The notes below the pieces were generated by a model that had not been told where the DNA came from, searched no databases, and saw nothing but the letters and a program-made list of their open reading frames with translations. Position numbers and translations under genes: made by a program. DNA of 64,000 bases from Nibricoccus aquaticus (lineage in GTDB: Bacteria; Verrucomicrobiota; Verrucomicrobiia; Opitutales; Opitutaceae): contig NZ_CP023344.1 in assembly GCF_002310495.1 (NCBI RefSeq), forward strand, positions 806,001-870,000. The letters are read 5' to 3'. Shown in pieces: positions 34,949-43,498 of the stretch (position 1 is its first letter; the number at the start of each line of letters is the position of its first letter).

Positions 34949-35044
34949 ATGAACGTCGCATTTTTCGGCGCCAAGCCCTACAATCACCAGTTGTTCGACG
35001 CGGCCTACGAGCTCACGCTGATTTCAATGACCTGCGGCCAGTGA
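34949..35044 (+). pseudogene. N-terminal fragment of a 2-hydroxyacid dehydrogenase (LdhA-like)
   Basis: MNVAFFGAKPYNHQLFDAAY then ELTLIS looks like the first ~27 residues of fermentative D-lactate dehydrogenases (M.vaffs.KpYd..ff..a), after which the frame diverges and stops at TGA. Nothing else of the gene is left. A decayed cargo gene; similarity by eye only. Confidence 0.45.
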
Positions 35045-35051
35045 GAGGCCT

Positions 35052-35510
35052 CTAGTGTACGTCCCATTCTGCGTGACGAGTCGCCGGATGATTATGGGTA
35101 AGCCAGAAATCCCTGAGGGCTTGGACGAGCGAAATGAGTTCCTCGATCTTAAACGGCTTCACAAGGTATCCGTTTATACCGAGCGCGTAGGCCTTGTTGA
35201 TGTCCTCCTCACTCGCGGACGATGTCAGCATCACCACGATCAGGCGCCGCAGCGCAGAGGCTGCACGAATTTTTTTCAGCACTTCGAAACCGGTTAGACG
35301 CGGGAGTTTCAGATCTAAAACCACCAGACCAGGAAGCGGATATTTCAGGCGGTCACCGAACTCCCCCACTCCCTCGAGATAATCGATGGCCTCCTGGCCA
35401 TCCTTCGCGACCTGGACCGGATTTGTGACGCCCGCCTTGCTCGCCGCATGCTGGAAAAAGAAAACGTTGGTGGGCTCATCTTCGACGAGCAAAATAGTGG
35501 CGAGGTTCAT
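35052..35510 (-). CDS. Single-domain response regulator (Rcp-type)
   Basis: 152 residues, one receiver domain. Asp10/Glu11 acid pocket is in LLVEDEPTN, the phospho-acceptor is Asp66 in LVVLDLKLP, and the Thr/Lys pair is in VMLTSSASEE and YLVKPFKI. The DGQEAIDYLEG stretch is typical of Rcp1-like regulators that serve bacteriophytochrome or PAS kinases. No output domain, so it passes phosphate or binds a target. Last gene of the KaiC-like operon, 57 bp after the histidine kinase. Confidence 0.92.
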   Translation of the reverse strand: MNLATILLVEDEPTNVFFFQHAASKAGVTNPVQVAKDGQEAIDYLEGVGEFGDRLKYPLPGLVVLDLKLPRLTGFEVLKKIRAASALRRLIVVMLTSSASEEDINKAYALGINGYLVKPFKIEELISLVQALRDFWLTHNHPATRHAEWDVH

Positions 35511-35567
35511 GTGGAGAGCGTGACCGCGGATTGTTCGTATCGATCTATATTAAATTAAGCTTACTTT

Positions 35568-36956
35568 CTACACAGCCTTCGACTCCGCGCCGAACAATGC
35601 GGGAGCTTTTTTCAACTCGATCCAGAACCGGCTTCCTTTGCCTACCTCCGATTCGAAATCGATCCGGCCGCCGAGCCGCTGGATCGCTTTGCGAACGATA
35701 GTCAGTCCAATGCCAGTGCCTTCGAACTGCTCAGCGGGATTGATGCGTTCGAACATACGAAAAATACGCCCGCGATCTTTCGCTGCGATGCCGATTCCGT
35801 TATCTTCGAACCAGACTCGTACAACCTGTCCGTCGTTTGCCCATCCGTCCGGTACTTTTCCATTTTCGTCCGGCCACGGCACCTGCGTGGAAGATGGTGA
35901 ACGCTCTTCTGCCCAGATCCGCACGCGAGGAGTGAGCCCGGGAGCGACGAATTTGACAGCATTGCTCAAAATATTCGAGACGCACTGTGTTAGAAATCCC
36001 TCGTGCCCGAGCACGTGTGGCAAGGTTCCTTCGACCTGAAGTTCAGCTTTTGGCGGCTGCCAGTCGTGATACGTGGCGATAATGTCCCGCACCAGCTTGT
36101 CCAAATCAACCGGTGCCAGCAGTGCCTCGCTGCGCATCACGCGCGTATAATTGAGCACGTCCTGTATGAGCATATCCATCCGTCCGGCGGAGCTTTCGAT
36201 CCGCTCCAGGTAACTGTGCGCGTCGGCACTCAACTGACCGGCGTGATCATCCAAGAGAATGCGTGCAAATCCCTGCATGCCGCGCAGCGGTGTACGCATG
36301 TCGTGAGCGACACTGTAGGAAAAGCCTTCAAGATCGGCGACAGTCTCCCGCAGTTTTTCGGTGCGCTCGACCACGAGCAGCTCCAATTCGTCCGCTTGAT
36401 TGGCGAGCTTGTTATTCGCGACGAGCAGCGCCGCCTCCACCAGTTTGCGTTCGCCGATTTCCGTCTCCAGTTGCGCGTTCATCATCACCGCGTCCGTCGT
36501 TAATTCGTGCTGGCGCAGCCCTGAGATGAGCAGCGCTTCGTTGATCGCTGTCACGTCTCGGCGAAAGTTAGCGATTTTGGTCAGTTGGATAATGACTCCG
36601 ACCGCGCGGTCGTCGGCATCTAATGTGGGCCACATCGCATAGAGCCAGTGCGCGGGGGCAGCCTCCGCGTGCTCATCGTGAGCATGGGTGTGGGCCTCCC
36701 CGGTTTGATAGACGAGGTCCAGAATCGGCAGACACTCGTTACCTCCGGGCACGATCTGATCGAACGAGTTTCCGATCAATTCTCCCCGCGTTTTTGCGAG
36801 CAACCGGCAGAACGCCTGGTTCACGTAGGAAACCGTGTGCGCGGTCCCCTGCACCTCGACGATGGGTAGCGGCGCACGCTCGATAATCGGCGCGGATCGA
36901 TTATCGGGAGTACCAGGCGAACGCGGCGCTGGATCTGATTTCGAATCGTGTTCCAT
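35568..36956 (-). CDS. PAS-domain sensor histidine kinase
   Basis: 462 residues without membrane segments, so cytoplasmic. A PAS domain lies at about residues 22-135 (ERAPLPIVEVQGTAHTVSYV, then CRLLAKTRGELIG). A coiled-coil at about 160-210 is followed by HisKA with phospho-acceptor His218 in YSVAHDMRTPLRG, N box NILSNAVKF, and G boxes DNGIGI and GTGIGL. Same strand as and 36 bp downstream of the hybrid kinase. Its N-terminal ~150 residues are clearly related to the neighbouring kinase. Likely phosphorylates the downstream Rcp-type regulator. Confidence 0.94.
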   Translation of the reverse strand: MEHDSKSDPAPRSPGTPDNRSAPIIERAPLPIVEVQGTAHTVSYVNQAFCRLLAKTRGELIGNSFDQIVPGGNECLPILDLVYQTGEAHTHAHDEHAEAAPAHWLYAMWPTLDADDRAVGVIIQLTKIANFRRDVTAINEALLISGLRQHELTTDAVMMNAQLETEIGERKLVEAALLVANNKLANQADELELLVVERTEKLRETVADLEGFSYSVAHDMRTPLRGMQGFARILLDDHAGQLSADAHSYLERIESSAGRMDMLIQDVLNYTRVMRSEALLAPVDLDKLVRDIIATYHDWQPPKAELQVEGTLPHVLGHEGFLTQCVSNILSNAVKFVAPGLTPRVRIWAEERSPSSTQVPWPDENGKVPDGWANDGQVVRVWFEDNGIGIAAKDRGRIFRMFERINPAEQFEGTGIGLTIVRKAIQRLGGRIDFESEVGKGSRFWIELKKAPALFGAESKAV

Positions 36957-36992
36957 CAGCAGCTCCTTGAATGGGTCGTTGTTTACGGATCG

Positions 36993-38708
36993 CTACGGCG
37001 TCGGAGATCCCACGGTGGCGACGACGCGCCGTAGTTCTGCGATGGCCACTGGTTTCGTGAGATGTGCGATAAAACCGGCGGCAGCGGATCGGGTGAGATC
37101 TTCTTCCATGCCATAACCACTCAACGCGACACCGCGCAGACCGTGAGAGGCACGCAATTTCTCCATCAGCTCGGTGCCTGTACCATCGGGGAGCCCGAGA
37201 TCTGAGATGACTAAGTCGAAGGTATTTTCCGCAGCCGCGGCGAGAGCTTCGGCCACACTCATGGCTGCAACCACCTGATGCCCGTCGCGTCGCAGCAACC
37301 GGAGGAGCGCGTTCAAAGTTGTCACGTGATCCTCCACCACAAGCAGCCGGAGCTTCTGCAGACTTTCCCCTGAGACGACCGGGCTCTGCGAGAATGGCAG
37401 AGCGGTCTCGGCAACGCCAGGAGGCGGGTCGAGCGCACCGGGAAGGGAGACGATGAATTTGGCTCCTTGATTGGTCCCGGGACTCTCCGCGGTGATTCGC
37501 CCGCCGTGCATTTGCACCACAGCGCGGGCGATGGCGAGCCCCAGCCCGACGCCGCCAAAGCGGTGGTTTCCCGTCAGTCCCCCCTGGTCAAATGGAAGAA
37601 AAATCTGCTCGAGGCCCGAAGGATCGATTCCTATCCCGGTATCCGACACCTCGATTCGCAGCCAAGTTTCTTTGGGCGTGATGTTTTCATCCGCAGTCCG
37701 GACTGAAATTTTTCCACCGCGCGGAGTGAACTTAACGGCATTACGAAGCAGATTCCACACGACCTGCTGAAACCGGGCGGGATCGGCGATCAGTCCGCTG
37801 TGCGTCGCTGTGAACAGCCGCTCGATGGTGATCTCTTTGTCGCACGCATCGTCGCGCACGATCTCGATCGCGAGGCCGATGAGCGAATGCGCGTCGCACA
37901 TCTCCGAGCGCAGACGAAGTTTGCCATTGGAGATCTTGGTGAGATCGAGCAGGTCATCAATGAGCCGTGCTTCCAAGGCGACGTTGCGCTCGATCATGGC
38001 GAGTTGCAGGCGAACGTCGGAAGGGAGGCGCGGATCTTCGCGCAGCGCAGACGCAGCGATAAGCACCGGCGTGAGCGGTGTGCGCAACTCGTGCGAGAGA
38101 GCTGCCAGAAAATCGTCCTTCGCACGGTTCGCTTGTTCAGCCACCCCGGTGGCGCTGCGGAGCAGCTCGTTCAGGTTTCGCAGAGCGACTTCGGTGACCT
38201 TCTGATAAGCGATCTCTCCTTGAGACCGCGTATTTGATTTCTCCGCTTCTTCGCGGAGTTCGTGCTGACGCAGGCCGGAGATCAACAGCGCTTCATTCAT
38301 CGCCGCCACATCCCGGTGAAAATGCACCGACTTCGTCAGCTGGATGACCACTCTGGCGGGCTTTTTATCCGCGCCCAGCGTCGGCCACATGGCGTAGAGC
38401 CAAAAGGCAGGATTTTCCGCCGAGTGGTCGGAATCGACATGGGTTTCGAATTCACCCGTCTGGTAAACGCGATCGAGTAGATCCGTGCAGGTCTGTCCGT
38501 TGCGCACGATCTGCCCGAACGGTTTCCCAATCAGCTGTTCGCTCGTCTTGCCCAGCAACCGGCAAAACGCGGCGTTCATGGAACACACCGAGTGGAGTTT
38601 ACCCTCCACTTCGACCATGGGCAGCGGCGCGCGCTCGATAAGCGGGGACACCCAGCCGTGAAGGTCGAGCATCAGGTTTGGGCCACCAGCGATTGAGTCG
38701 GCGTCCAT
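36993..38708 (-). CDS. PAS-domain hybrid histidine kinase with receiver domain
   Basis: 571 residues, cytoplasmic. PAS-like N-terminus (residues 20-130, ERAPLPMVEVEGKLHSVCSM), HisKA with His206 in ALSHELRTPLTP, N box NLLRNAVKF, DTGIGID, GVGLGLAIARAV, and a C-terminal receiver with Asp503 in DLVISDLGLPDG. It starts 10 bp after the KaiC-like gene, so they are one operon. The PAS portion is duplicated in the next gene. Ligand or signal is not known. Confidence 0.94.
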   Translation of the reverse strand: MDADSIAGGPNLMLDLHGWVSPLIERAPLPMVEVEGKLHSVCSMNAAFCRLLGKTSEQLIGKPFGQIVRNGQTCTDLLDRVYQTGEFETHVDSDHSAENPAFWLYAMWPTLGADKKPARVVIQLTKSVHFHRDVAAMNEALLISGLRQHELREEAEKSNTRSQGEIAYQKVTEVALRNLNELLRSATGVAEQANRAKDDFLAALSHELRTPLTPVLIAASALREDPRLPSDVRLQLAMIERNVALEARLIDDLLDLTKISNGKLRLRSEMCDAHSLIGLAIEIVRDDACDKEITIERLFTATHSGLIADPARFQQVVWNLLRNAVKFTPRGGKISVRTADENITPKETWLRIEVSDTGIGIDPSGLEQIFLPFDQGGLTGNHRFGGVGLGLAIARAVVQMHGGRITAESPGTNQGAKFIVSLPGALDPPPGVAETALPFSQSPVVSGESLQKLRLLVVEDHVTTLNALLRLLRRDGHQVVAAMSVAEALAAAAENTFDLVISDLGLPDGTGTELMEKLRASHGLRGVALSGYGMEEDLTRSAAAGFIAHLTKPVAIAELRRVVATVGSPTP

Positions 38709-38718
38709 GGGGTTGCTC

Positions 38719-40281
38719 CTACTTCAACGCCTTGGGTTCCGGCGCGATTTCTTTTCGTTCACCCACGCGCTCCGGCAGGCCGCTGGTGAGCCGGGTGTAC
38801 TCGGTGCTATGTGGGCGGATAAGGACCACGCCGCTGTCGTCGATGACGTACTCGCGGATGTCTTTGCTATGGTTTCCACCGCGCATTTTCACCACGACGA
38901 GAATTTTCCGGAGTTGCCCGTCTATCTCCACGTAGCGAAGCCGGATGATGTCATCCGTCAGAAACGAGATCGCATAGTGACTGAATTGAAACGACGTGAA
39001 CGAATCCTCGATCTCGACCGTGCTGACGATCGTGACTCCGGCTCCCGTCAGCGCGCCAATCATCCGGTAGAGCGACTCGCGAAAGTCCGCGCGAAAGCCG
39101 GGGGCGATCGCCATTTCGAAACCCACCAGTGAATCGATCACGAGCCGTTTCGCGCCGGTTCTTTTCACCGCATCGAGAATCTCCTGCATCGTTTCATCCA
39201 CCGAAAGATCGAGCGGTCGCAGATACAGGACTTCGAGTTTTCCCGCCTGCTGTGGTTTGGAGAGATCCAAGCCAAGCCCCGCCGCGCGGGCAACATAGCC
39301 TTCCGGACGCTCCTCGAAGATCGCGATGATGCCGGATTCTCCTTTGCGAATCCCAGCATCGATAAACTGGGTCGCGAGCGCCGACTTCCCTGTGCCCGAG
39401 GGACCCGCGATCAACACGCTGTCGCCTTCGGGAATCCCACCGCCCAGCAATTTGTCCAATTCGCGGATTCCCGTGGAGAGCCGCCGACCCGAACGCGGAG
39501 ACGTCTTTCTCCCGGCCAGTCCCAAGGTGCGGGAAAATGCCTGCAAGCCGTAGCTCCCAATCCGGATCGTGTGCAGCCCAGGCACGGAGGCCTGGCCGCG
39601 AAGCTTGATGATCTGGAGCTTTCTCACCACCGAGTTTCGTTCGGCGACTTGGGAGAGCCAGAAAAGCCCGTCGGCGACCGTGAACACGGGATTGTCGCGC
39701 ATCTCGGACTCGGTGTATTCGCCGATCAAGAACGTGGTCGCCTGAAAACTCGTCAGCAGCATGGCCAGACGCTGGATGAACGATTGAAGCTCCATCTCGG
39801 ATTCAGCTCCGCGCTGGGCTACCTTGCGCAGCACGGTGCGAAAGGAGTCCACCACGACGACGCCGGCGTTGGATTTTTCCACCTGCTTCGTGATCTCGGC
39901 AAGGACGGCGCTCAGATCCTGCTCAACGACAACCTCGGTGAGGTTGATGAAGCGGATAGAGTCGTTTAATTTCTCACTGTCGAAAAACGAATACTGCTGC
40001 TGGTAGCGCAGCATCTTGATGGCGGGTTCACCGAGGACGGTGAAGTAGAGCGCAGGTCTTTTCGGCGTCGCGTTGGCGAAGACGAATTGATGCGCGAGCG
40101 TGGTCTTTCCGCATCCAGGCGTGCCCGCGATGATGTTGAACGAATACTCCGGCAAACCGCCGCCGAGAATATCGTCGAGCCCTCGCACGCCGGTGGGCAG
40201 CTGGCGGATCGTCACTTTACCCGCGGCAATGGCGGGTTTTTCAGCGCGGGTGCGCGGGGTGACGACGGATTTATTTTTCAT
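38719..40281 (-). CDS. KaiC-like double RecA-domain ATPase
   Basis: 520 residues, as long as cyanobacterial KaiC. It starts at the ATG 40281; a longer frame exists upstream. Two RecA domains: Walker A GTPGCGKT at 53-60 (CI) and GPSGTGKS at 293-300 (CII). The catalytic Glu pair is intact in CII (IFEERPEG, 323-324), but CI has LGEP with one Glu. The CII end around 436-443 (YAISFLTD) aligns with the KaiC autophosphorylation site S431-T432: Ser439 is kept and the Thr is Phe440. No kaiA or kaiB is present. First or second gene of a five-gene signalling operon with a small partner, two kinases and an Rcp-type regulator. Likely a KaiC-type switch, not a proven clock. Confidence 0.92.
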   Translation of the reverse strand: MKNKSVVTPRTRAEKPAIAAGKVTIRQLPTGVRGLDDILGGGLPEYSFNIIAGTPGCGKTTLAHQFVFANATPKRPALYFTVLGEPAIKMLRYQQQYSFFDSEKLNDSIRFINLTEVVVEQDLSAVLAEITKQVEKSNAGVVVVDSFRTVLRKVAQRGAESEMELQSFIQRLAMLLTSFQATTFLIGEYTESEMRDNPVFTVADGLFWLSQVAERNSVVRKLQIIKLRGQASVPGLHTIRIGSYGLQAFSRTLGLAGRKTSPRSGRRLSTGIRELDKLLGGGIPEGDSVLIAGPSGTGKSALATQFIDAGIRKGESGIIAIFEERPEGYVARAAGLGLDLSKPQQAGKLEVLYLRPLDLSVDETMQEILDAVKRTGAKRLVIDSLVGFEMAIAPGFRADFRESLYRMIGALTGAGVTIVSTVEIEDSFTSFQFSHYAISFLTDDIIRLRYVEIDGQLRKILVVVKMRGGNHSKDIREYVIDDSGVVLIRPHSTEYTRLTSGLPERVGERKEIAPEPKALK

Positions 40282-40282
40282 A

Positions 40283-40690
40283 CTATTTCCCTGTGGACTT
40301 GGGGTCCTTGAGTGCCGTTTGCGGCCAGACGTCATGCACGAGACGAAGCGTCAGGGCTTCGCCAATAAAAGTAATGAGCAGCCCGAGTAACTGATCCACG
40401 AGAGCGGCACCCGCTTGCGCGGCTTCGGCCGAAGCGGACTGCGCCTCCATCTCGGGGGAATACAGAAAGGTGCCGTCGGCTTTTATCTGCACTCCGGCCA
40501 GCAACGGTGCGTCCACTCGGGCCAGCACCAGCGCCCGGCTTAAAAGCGAGCGGAACCCGGCGGCCCCGGCAAACGTGCACAGCGGCGCACGTAACTTCTC
40601 ACAGACGCGAAATGCGGCGCGACTAGGCGGAGCGGAATCGCGGTCGGCGCGGCGTTCTTCGGCGATGAGGATTTGGGCGAGCGTTCGCAT
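40283..40690 (-). CDS. Small protein upstream of KaiC-like gene
   Basis: 135 residues from the ATG at 40690 (GTG at 40696 also possible); stop only 1 bp before the KaiC start. Predicted mostly helical: QILIAEERRADRDSAPPSR, FRSLLSRALVLARVDAPLL, then an Ala-rich helix and LLGLLITFIGEALTLRLV, which could be a hydrophobic or membrane-associated helix, ending in DVWPQTALKD. Not recognised. The tight coupling to KaiC argues for a dedicated partner, perhaps an input or tethering subunit; this is inference. Confidence 0.7.
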   Translation of the reverse strand: MRTLAQILIAEERRADRDSAPPSRAAFRVCEKLRAPLCTFAGAAGFRSLLSRALVLARVDAPLLAGVQIKADGTFLYSPEMEAQSASAEAAQAGAALVDQLLGLLITFIGEALTLRLVHDVWPQTALKDPKSTGK

Positions 40691-40692
40691 CG

Positions 40693-40992
40693 TCACGAAA
40701 GTTGAGACTTATGAAAGCACACCGGTGGCTTAGCGCGCGACTGGGCGTTCGCTGACAGATCACCATGCATGATCGTCGTCTGCCTGTTGCTCTGGTTGCT
40801 CATTGCACTCTCTGGACTGAGCGCTTCATCGACCGTCATTTTTCCGCAGCCACTGAAACGGTGTCCGGTCTGAAAAATCCCACCGGGCACGCCCACTAGG
40901 GAACCTTCGCAGCGAGATTCAACGGTAATCTCTCTCCGCTTTTTATAAACGACCTTTTCTCGCTGTGAATCGTCGAAGATCGGAAGTGTCAT
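40693..40992 (-). CDS. Doubtful small ORF upstream of the KaiC operon
   Basis: 99 residues. Its stop overlaps the possible GTG start of the next gene (GTGA), which could mean coupling. The sequence has no recognisable motif (basic start DDSQREKVVYKKRREITVE, then FSGCGKMTVDEALSPES). It may instead be the leader region of the operon. The rest of the 220-bp gap to the GT4 gene holds no gene I can support. Confidence 0.25.
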   Translation of the reverse strand: MTLPIFDDSQREKVVYKKRREITVESRCEGSLVGVPGGIFQTGHRFSGCGKMTVDEALSPESAMSNQSNRQTTIMHGDLSANAQSRAKPPVCFHKSQLS

Positions 40993-41212
40993 GGATAGAT
41001 ACCGAGCAGAATGCAGGCAGCGCTCACACTACCCACAACTCAGTCGGAGCCCAATGGGGTATTAACCTACGGAAAGATTTTAAGAATCATTTCGGCTGGA
41101 GCCCGCACGCGGGCTTATCGGGGCGCCTCGATTGCTTGATCGGGACAAGCGTGGTCTGCTGAGTGATGTCTGGATCATTTTATTTTTTGTTACGCTTCAA
41201 TGAAGGCTTGGT

Positions 41213-43498
41213 TTGAGCGACACGTCACTGCCGGGGCGGATCGCCTTCATTGGCGGCTACTCGCCCAGACAGTGCGGCATCGCCACGTTCACCCACGATC
41301 TCTGTGAGGCTGTCGGAGCGGCCGTGCCCGCGGCGCAGTGTTACGCGGGCGCGGTGAATGACCGGGTGGAGGGCTATAAATATCCTCTGCGTGTGCGCTT
41401 CGAGATTTTGGAGAAGGATCTCGATTCCTACCGCAGGGCTGCGGACTTTCTAAATTTCAACAATGCCGACGTGCTCTGCGTTCAGCACGAGTTCGGAATT
41501 TTCGGCGGGCCCGCCGGCAGCCATGTGCTGGCACTGCTCAAAGAGGTGCGCATGCCAGTGGTGACGACGTTGCACACCGTGCTGCGCGATCCGAATCCCG
41601 CGCAGATGATGGTCATGAAAGAACTGATTCTCCGGAGTGACCGGCTGGTGGTCATGGCGCAGAAGGGCGCGGAGATCTTGCGCGATACGTACGCGGTGCC
41701 CGATTCGAAAATAGACGTCATACTCCACGGTATTCCGGATATTCCATTCACCGATTCTCGTCTCTCCAAGGCGCAGTTCGGCGTGGAAGGCCGCATCGTG
41801 TTACTTACCTTCGGCCTGCTCGGGCCGGGCAAGGGTATTGAGTATGCCATCGAGGCACTCCCGGAGATCGTGAAGACTCATCCAAATGTCGTGTATTTGA
41901 TCCTCGGTGCGACCCATCCGCATCTCGTCGCGCGCGAAGGCGAACGCTACCGTTTGAGCCTGGAGCGGCTGGCGGAAGAGCGCGGCGTGAAAGAGCACGT
42001 TATTTTCTACAACCGTTTCGTGTCGCTCGACGATCTCAGCGAATTCATCGGCGCGACCGACATCTATGTGACGCCATATTTGAACGAGGCGCAGATCACC
42101 TCTGGCACGCTCGCTTACGTCTTCGGCGCGGGCAAAGCCGTGGTCTCCACTCCCTATTGGCACGCGCAAGAACTGCTGGCTGATAACCGCGGCATCCTCG
42201 TGCCGTTTCGAAATCCCGCCGCAATCGCCGCGGGCGTGTGCGAGTTCCTCGATCATCCGGAGCGTCTCGAAAAAACACGGCACGACGCTTATCAAATGGG
42301 ACGCGAAATGATCTGGCCCGCCGTGGCGCAGCGCTACGTGGAATCTTTCCAACGCGCCCGCATCGATCGCCGCGCTCAACCGCGCACGGCTTTCGCGGGA
42401 TGGACGCTCGCCAGCCGCCCGTACGAACTTCCGCCACTGCGACTCGATCACATCGTGCGCATGAGCGACGGTACAGGAATTTTTCAACACGCGTTGTTCA
42501 ACGTCCCTAATTTCCACGAGGGGTACTGTACCGACGACAACGCGCGGGCCTTCATCCTGTGCAATCTCCTCGAAGAACTCGGTAACGAGCCGCACGTCGA
42601 AAAGCTCAACGATCTCGCAACGACCTATCTCGCGTTCCTCGCCGCAGCGCTCAATCGCGGTACGGGACGCTTCCGAAACTTCATGAGTCATGGTCGTCAG
42701 TGGCTTGAAGTCGCCGGGAGTGAAGACAGTCACGGCCGCGCCATGTGGGCGCTTGGATCTGGCACGGGCCGCTCGCGCAATGAAGGGAGGCGCCGTCTAT
42801 CCGCGCAGCTTTTCGATAACGCCGTGAACGGTATCGAAACCTTCACGTCGCCGCGCTCCTGGGCCTTTGCGCTACTCGGCGTGCACGACTATTTGCGTGA
42901 GTTTCCAACGAACGGACAGGCGCTGGCCTTGCGCGTTGTGCTCACGAAACAACTCGTTCAGCGGTGGAAGGACTGCGCAACAGAGAATTGGCCGTGGTTC
43001 GAAGAAATCGCGAGCTACGACAATGCGCGCCTGTCACAGGCGCTGATTCTCAGCGGTCGCTGGATGCCTGATCCGGAGGCCTTGGAGATCGGTCTGAAGT
43101 CGTTGCGCTGGCTGGCCTCGATTCAGAGAACCCAAGCAGGGCACTTCCGTCCTATCGGAAGCGAAGGCTTCTATGTCCGCGATGGAGCCCGCGCCGATTT
43201 CGACCAGCAGCCTGTCGAAGCGCAGGCGATGGTGTCTGCCTGTCTCGAAGCGTTTCGCGTTACAAAGGACGTGAGCTGGTCGCGCGAAGCCAAACGCGCC
43301 TTCGAGTGGTTTTTAGGACGCAACGATCTCGGGCTCCCGCTCTACGATCACAGCAACGGCGGTTGCAGCGACGGTCTTCACCGGGACCGCGTTAACGAAA
43401 ACCAAGGCGCGGAGTCGTCGTTAGCATTTCACCTTTCCCTCGCAGAAATGAACCACGCCGAATCCCCAACGGCCCACCCGTTTGCCTCCCACCGATGA
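41213..43498 (+). CDS. GT4 glycosyltransferase fused to a C-terminal alpha/alpha-toroid domain
   Basis: 761 residues from a TTG start at 41213, with a GAAGG ribosome site 7 bases before it; an ATG at 41200 is out of frame. Residues 1-385 form a GT-B fold: IAFIGGYSPRQCGIATFTHD at the start, VQHEFGIFGGPAG, LHGIPDIPF, LTFGLLGPGKG and the acidic ITSGTLAYVFGAGKAVV block. Residues about 390-760 are an (alpha/alpha) toroid-like domain (TDDNARAFIL, HGRAMWALGSG, DNARLSQALILSGRW, VEAQAMVSACLEAF). Its stop overlaps the GH130 start in ATGA. This pairing suggests synthesis and turnover of a mannose-containing glycan. Confidence 0.85.
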   Translation: MSDTSLPGRIAFIGGYSPRQCGIATFTHDLCEAVGAAVPAAQCYAGAVNDRVEGYKYPLRVRFEILEKDLDSYRRAADFLNFNNADVLCVQHEFGIFGGPAGSHVLALLKEVRMPVVTTLHTVLRDPNPAQMMVMKELILRSDRLVVMAQKGAEILRDTYAVPDSKIDVILHGIPDIPFTDSRLSKAQFGVEGRIVLLTFGLLGPGKGIEYAIEALPEIVKTHPNVVYLILGATHPHLVAREGERYRLSLERLAEERGVKEHVIFYNRFVSLDDLSEFIGATDIYVTPYLNEAQITSGTLAYVFGAGKAVVSTPYWHAQELLADNRGILVPFRNPAAIAAGVCEFLDHPERLEKTRHDAYQMGREMIWPAVAQRYVESFQRARIDRRAQPRTAFAGWTLASRPYELPPLRLDHIVRMSDGTGIFQHALFNVPNFHEGYCTDDNARAFILCNLLEELGNEPHVEKLNDLATTYLAFLAAALNRGTGRFRNFMSHGRQWLEVAGSEDSHGRAMWALGSGTGRSRNEGRRRLSAQLFDNAVNGIETFTSPRSWAFALLGVHDYLREFPTNGQALALRVVLTKQLVQRWKDCATENWPWFEEIASYDNARLSQALILSGRWMPDPEALEIGLKSLRWLASIQRTQAGHFRPIGSEGFYVRDGARADFDQQPVEAQAMVSACLEAFRVTKDVSWSREAKRAFEWFLGRNDLGLPLYDHSNGGCSDGLHRDRVNENQGAESSLAFHLSLAEMNHAESPTAHPFASHR

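Noticed and set aside
35052-40690. A full circadian clock (kaiABC)
   Set aside because: No KaiA- or KaiB-like protein is encoded, and the phospho-site threonine is missing in the KaiC-like protein.
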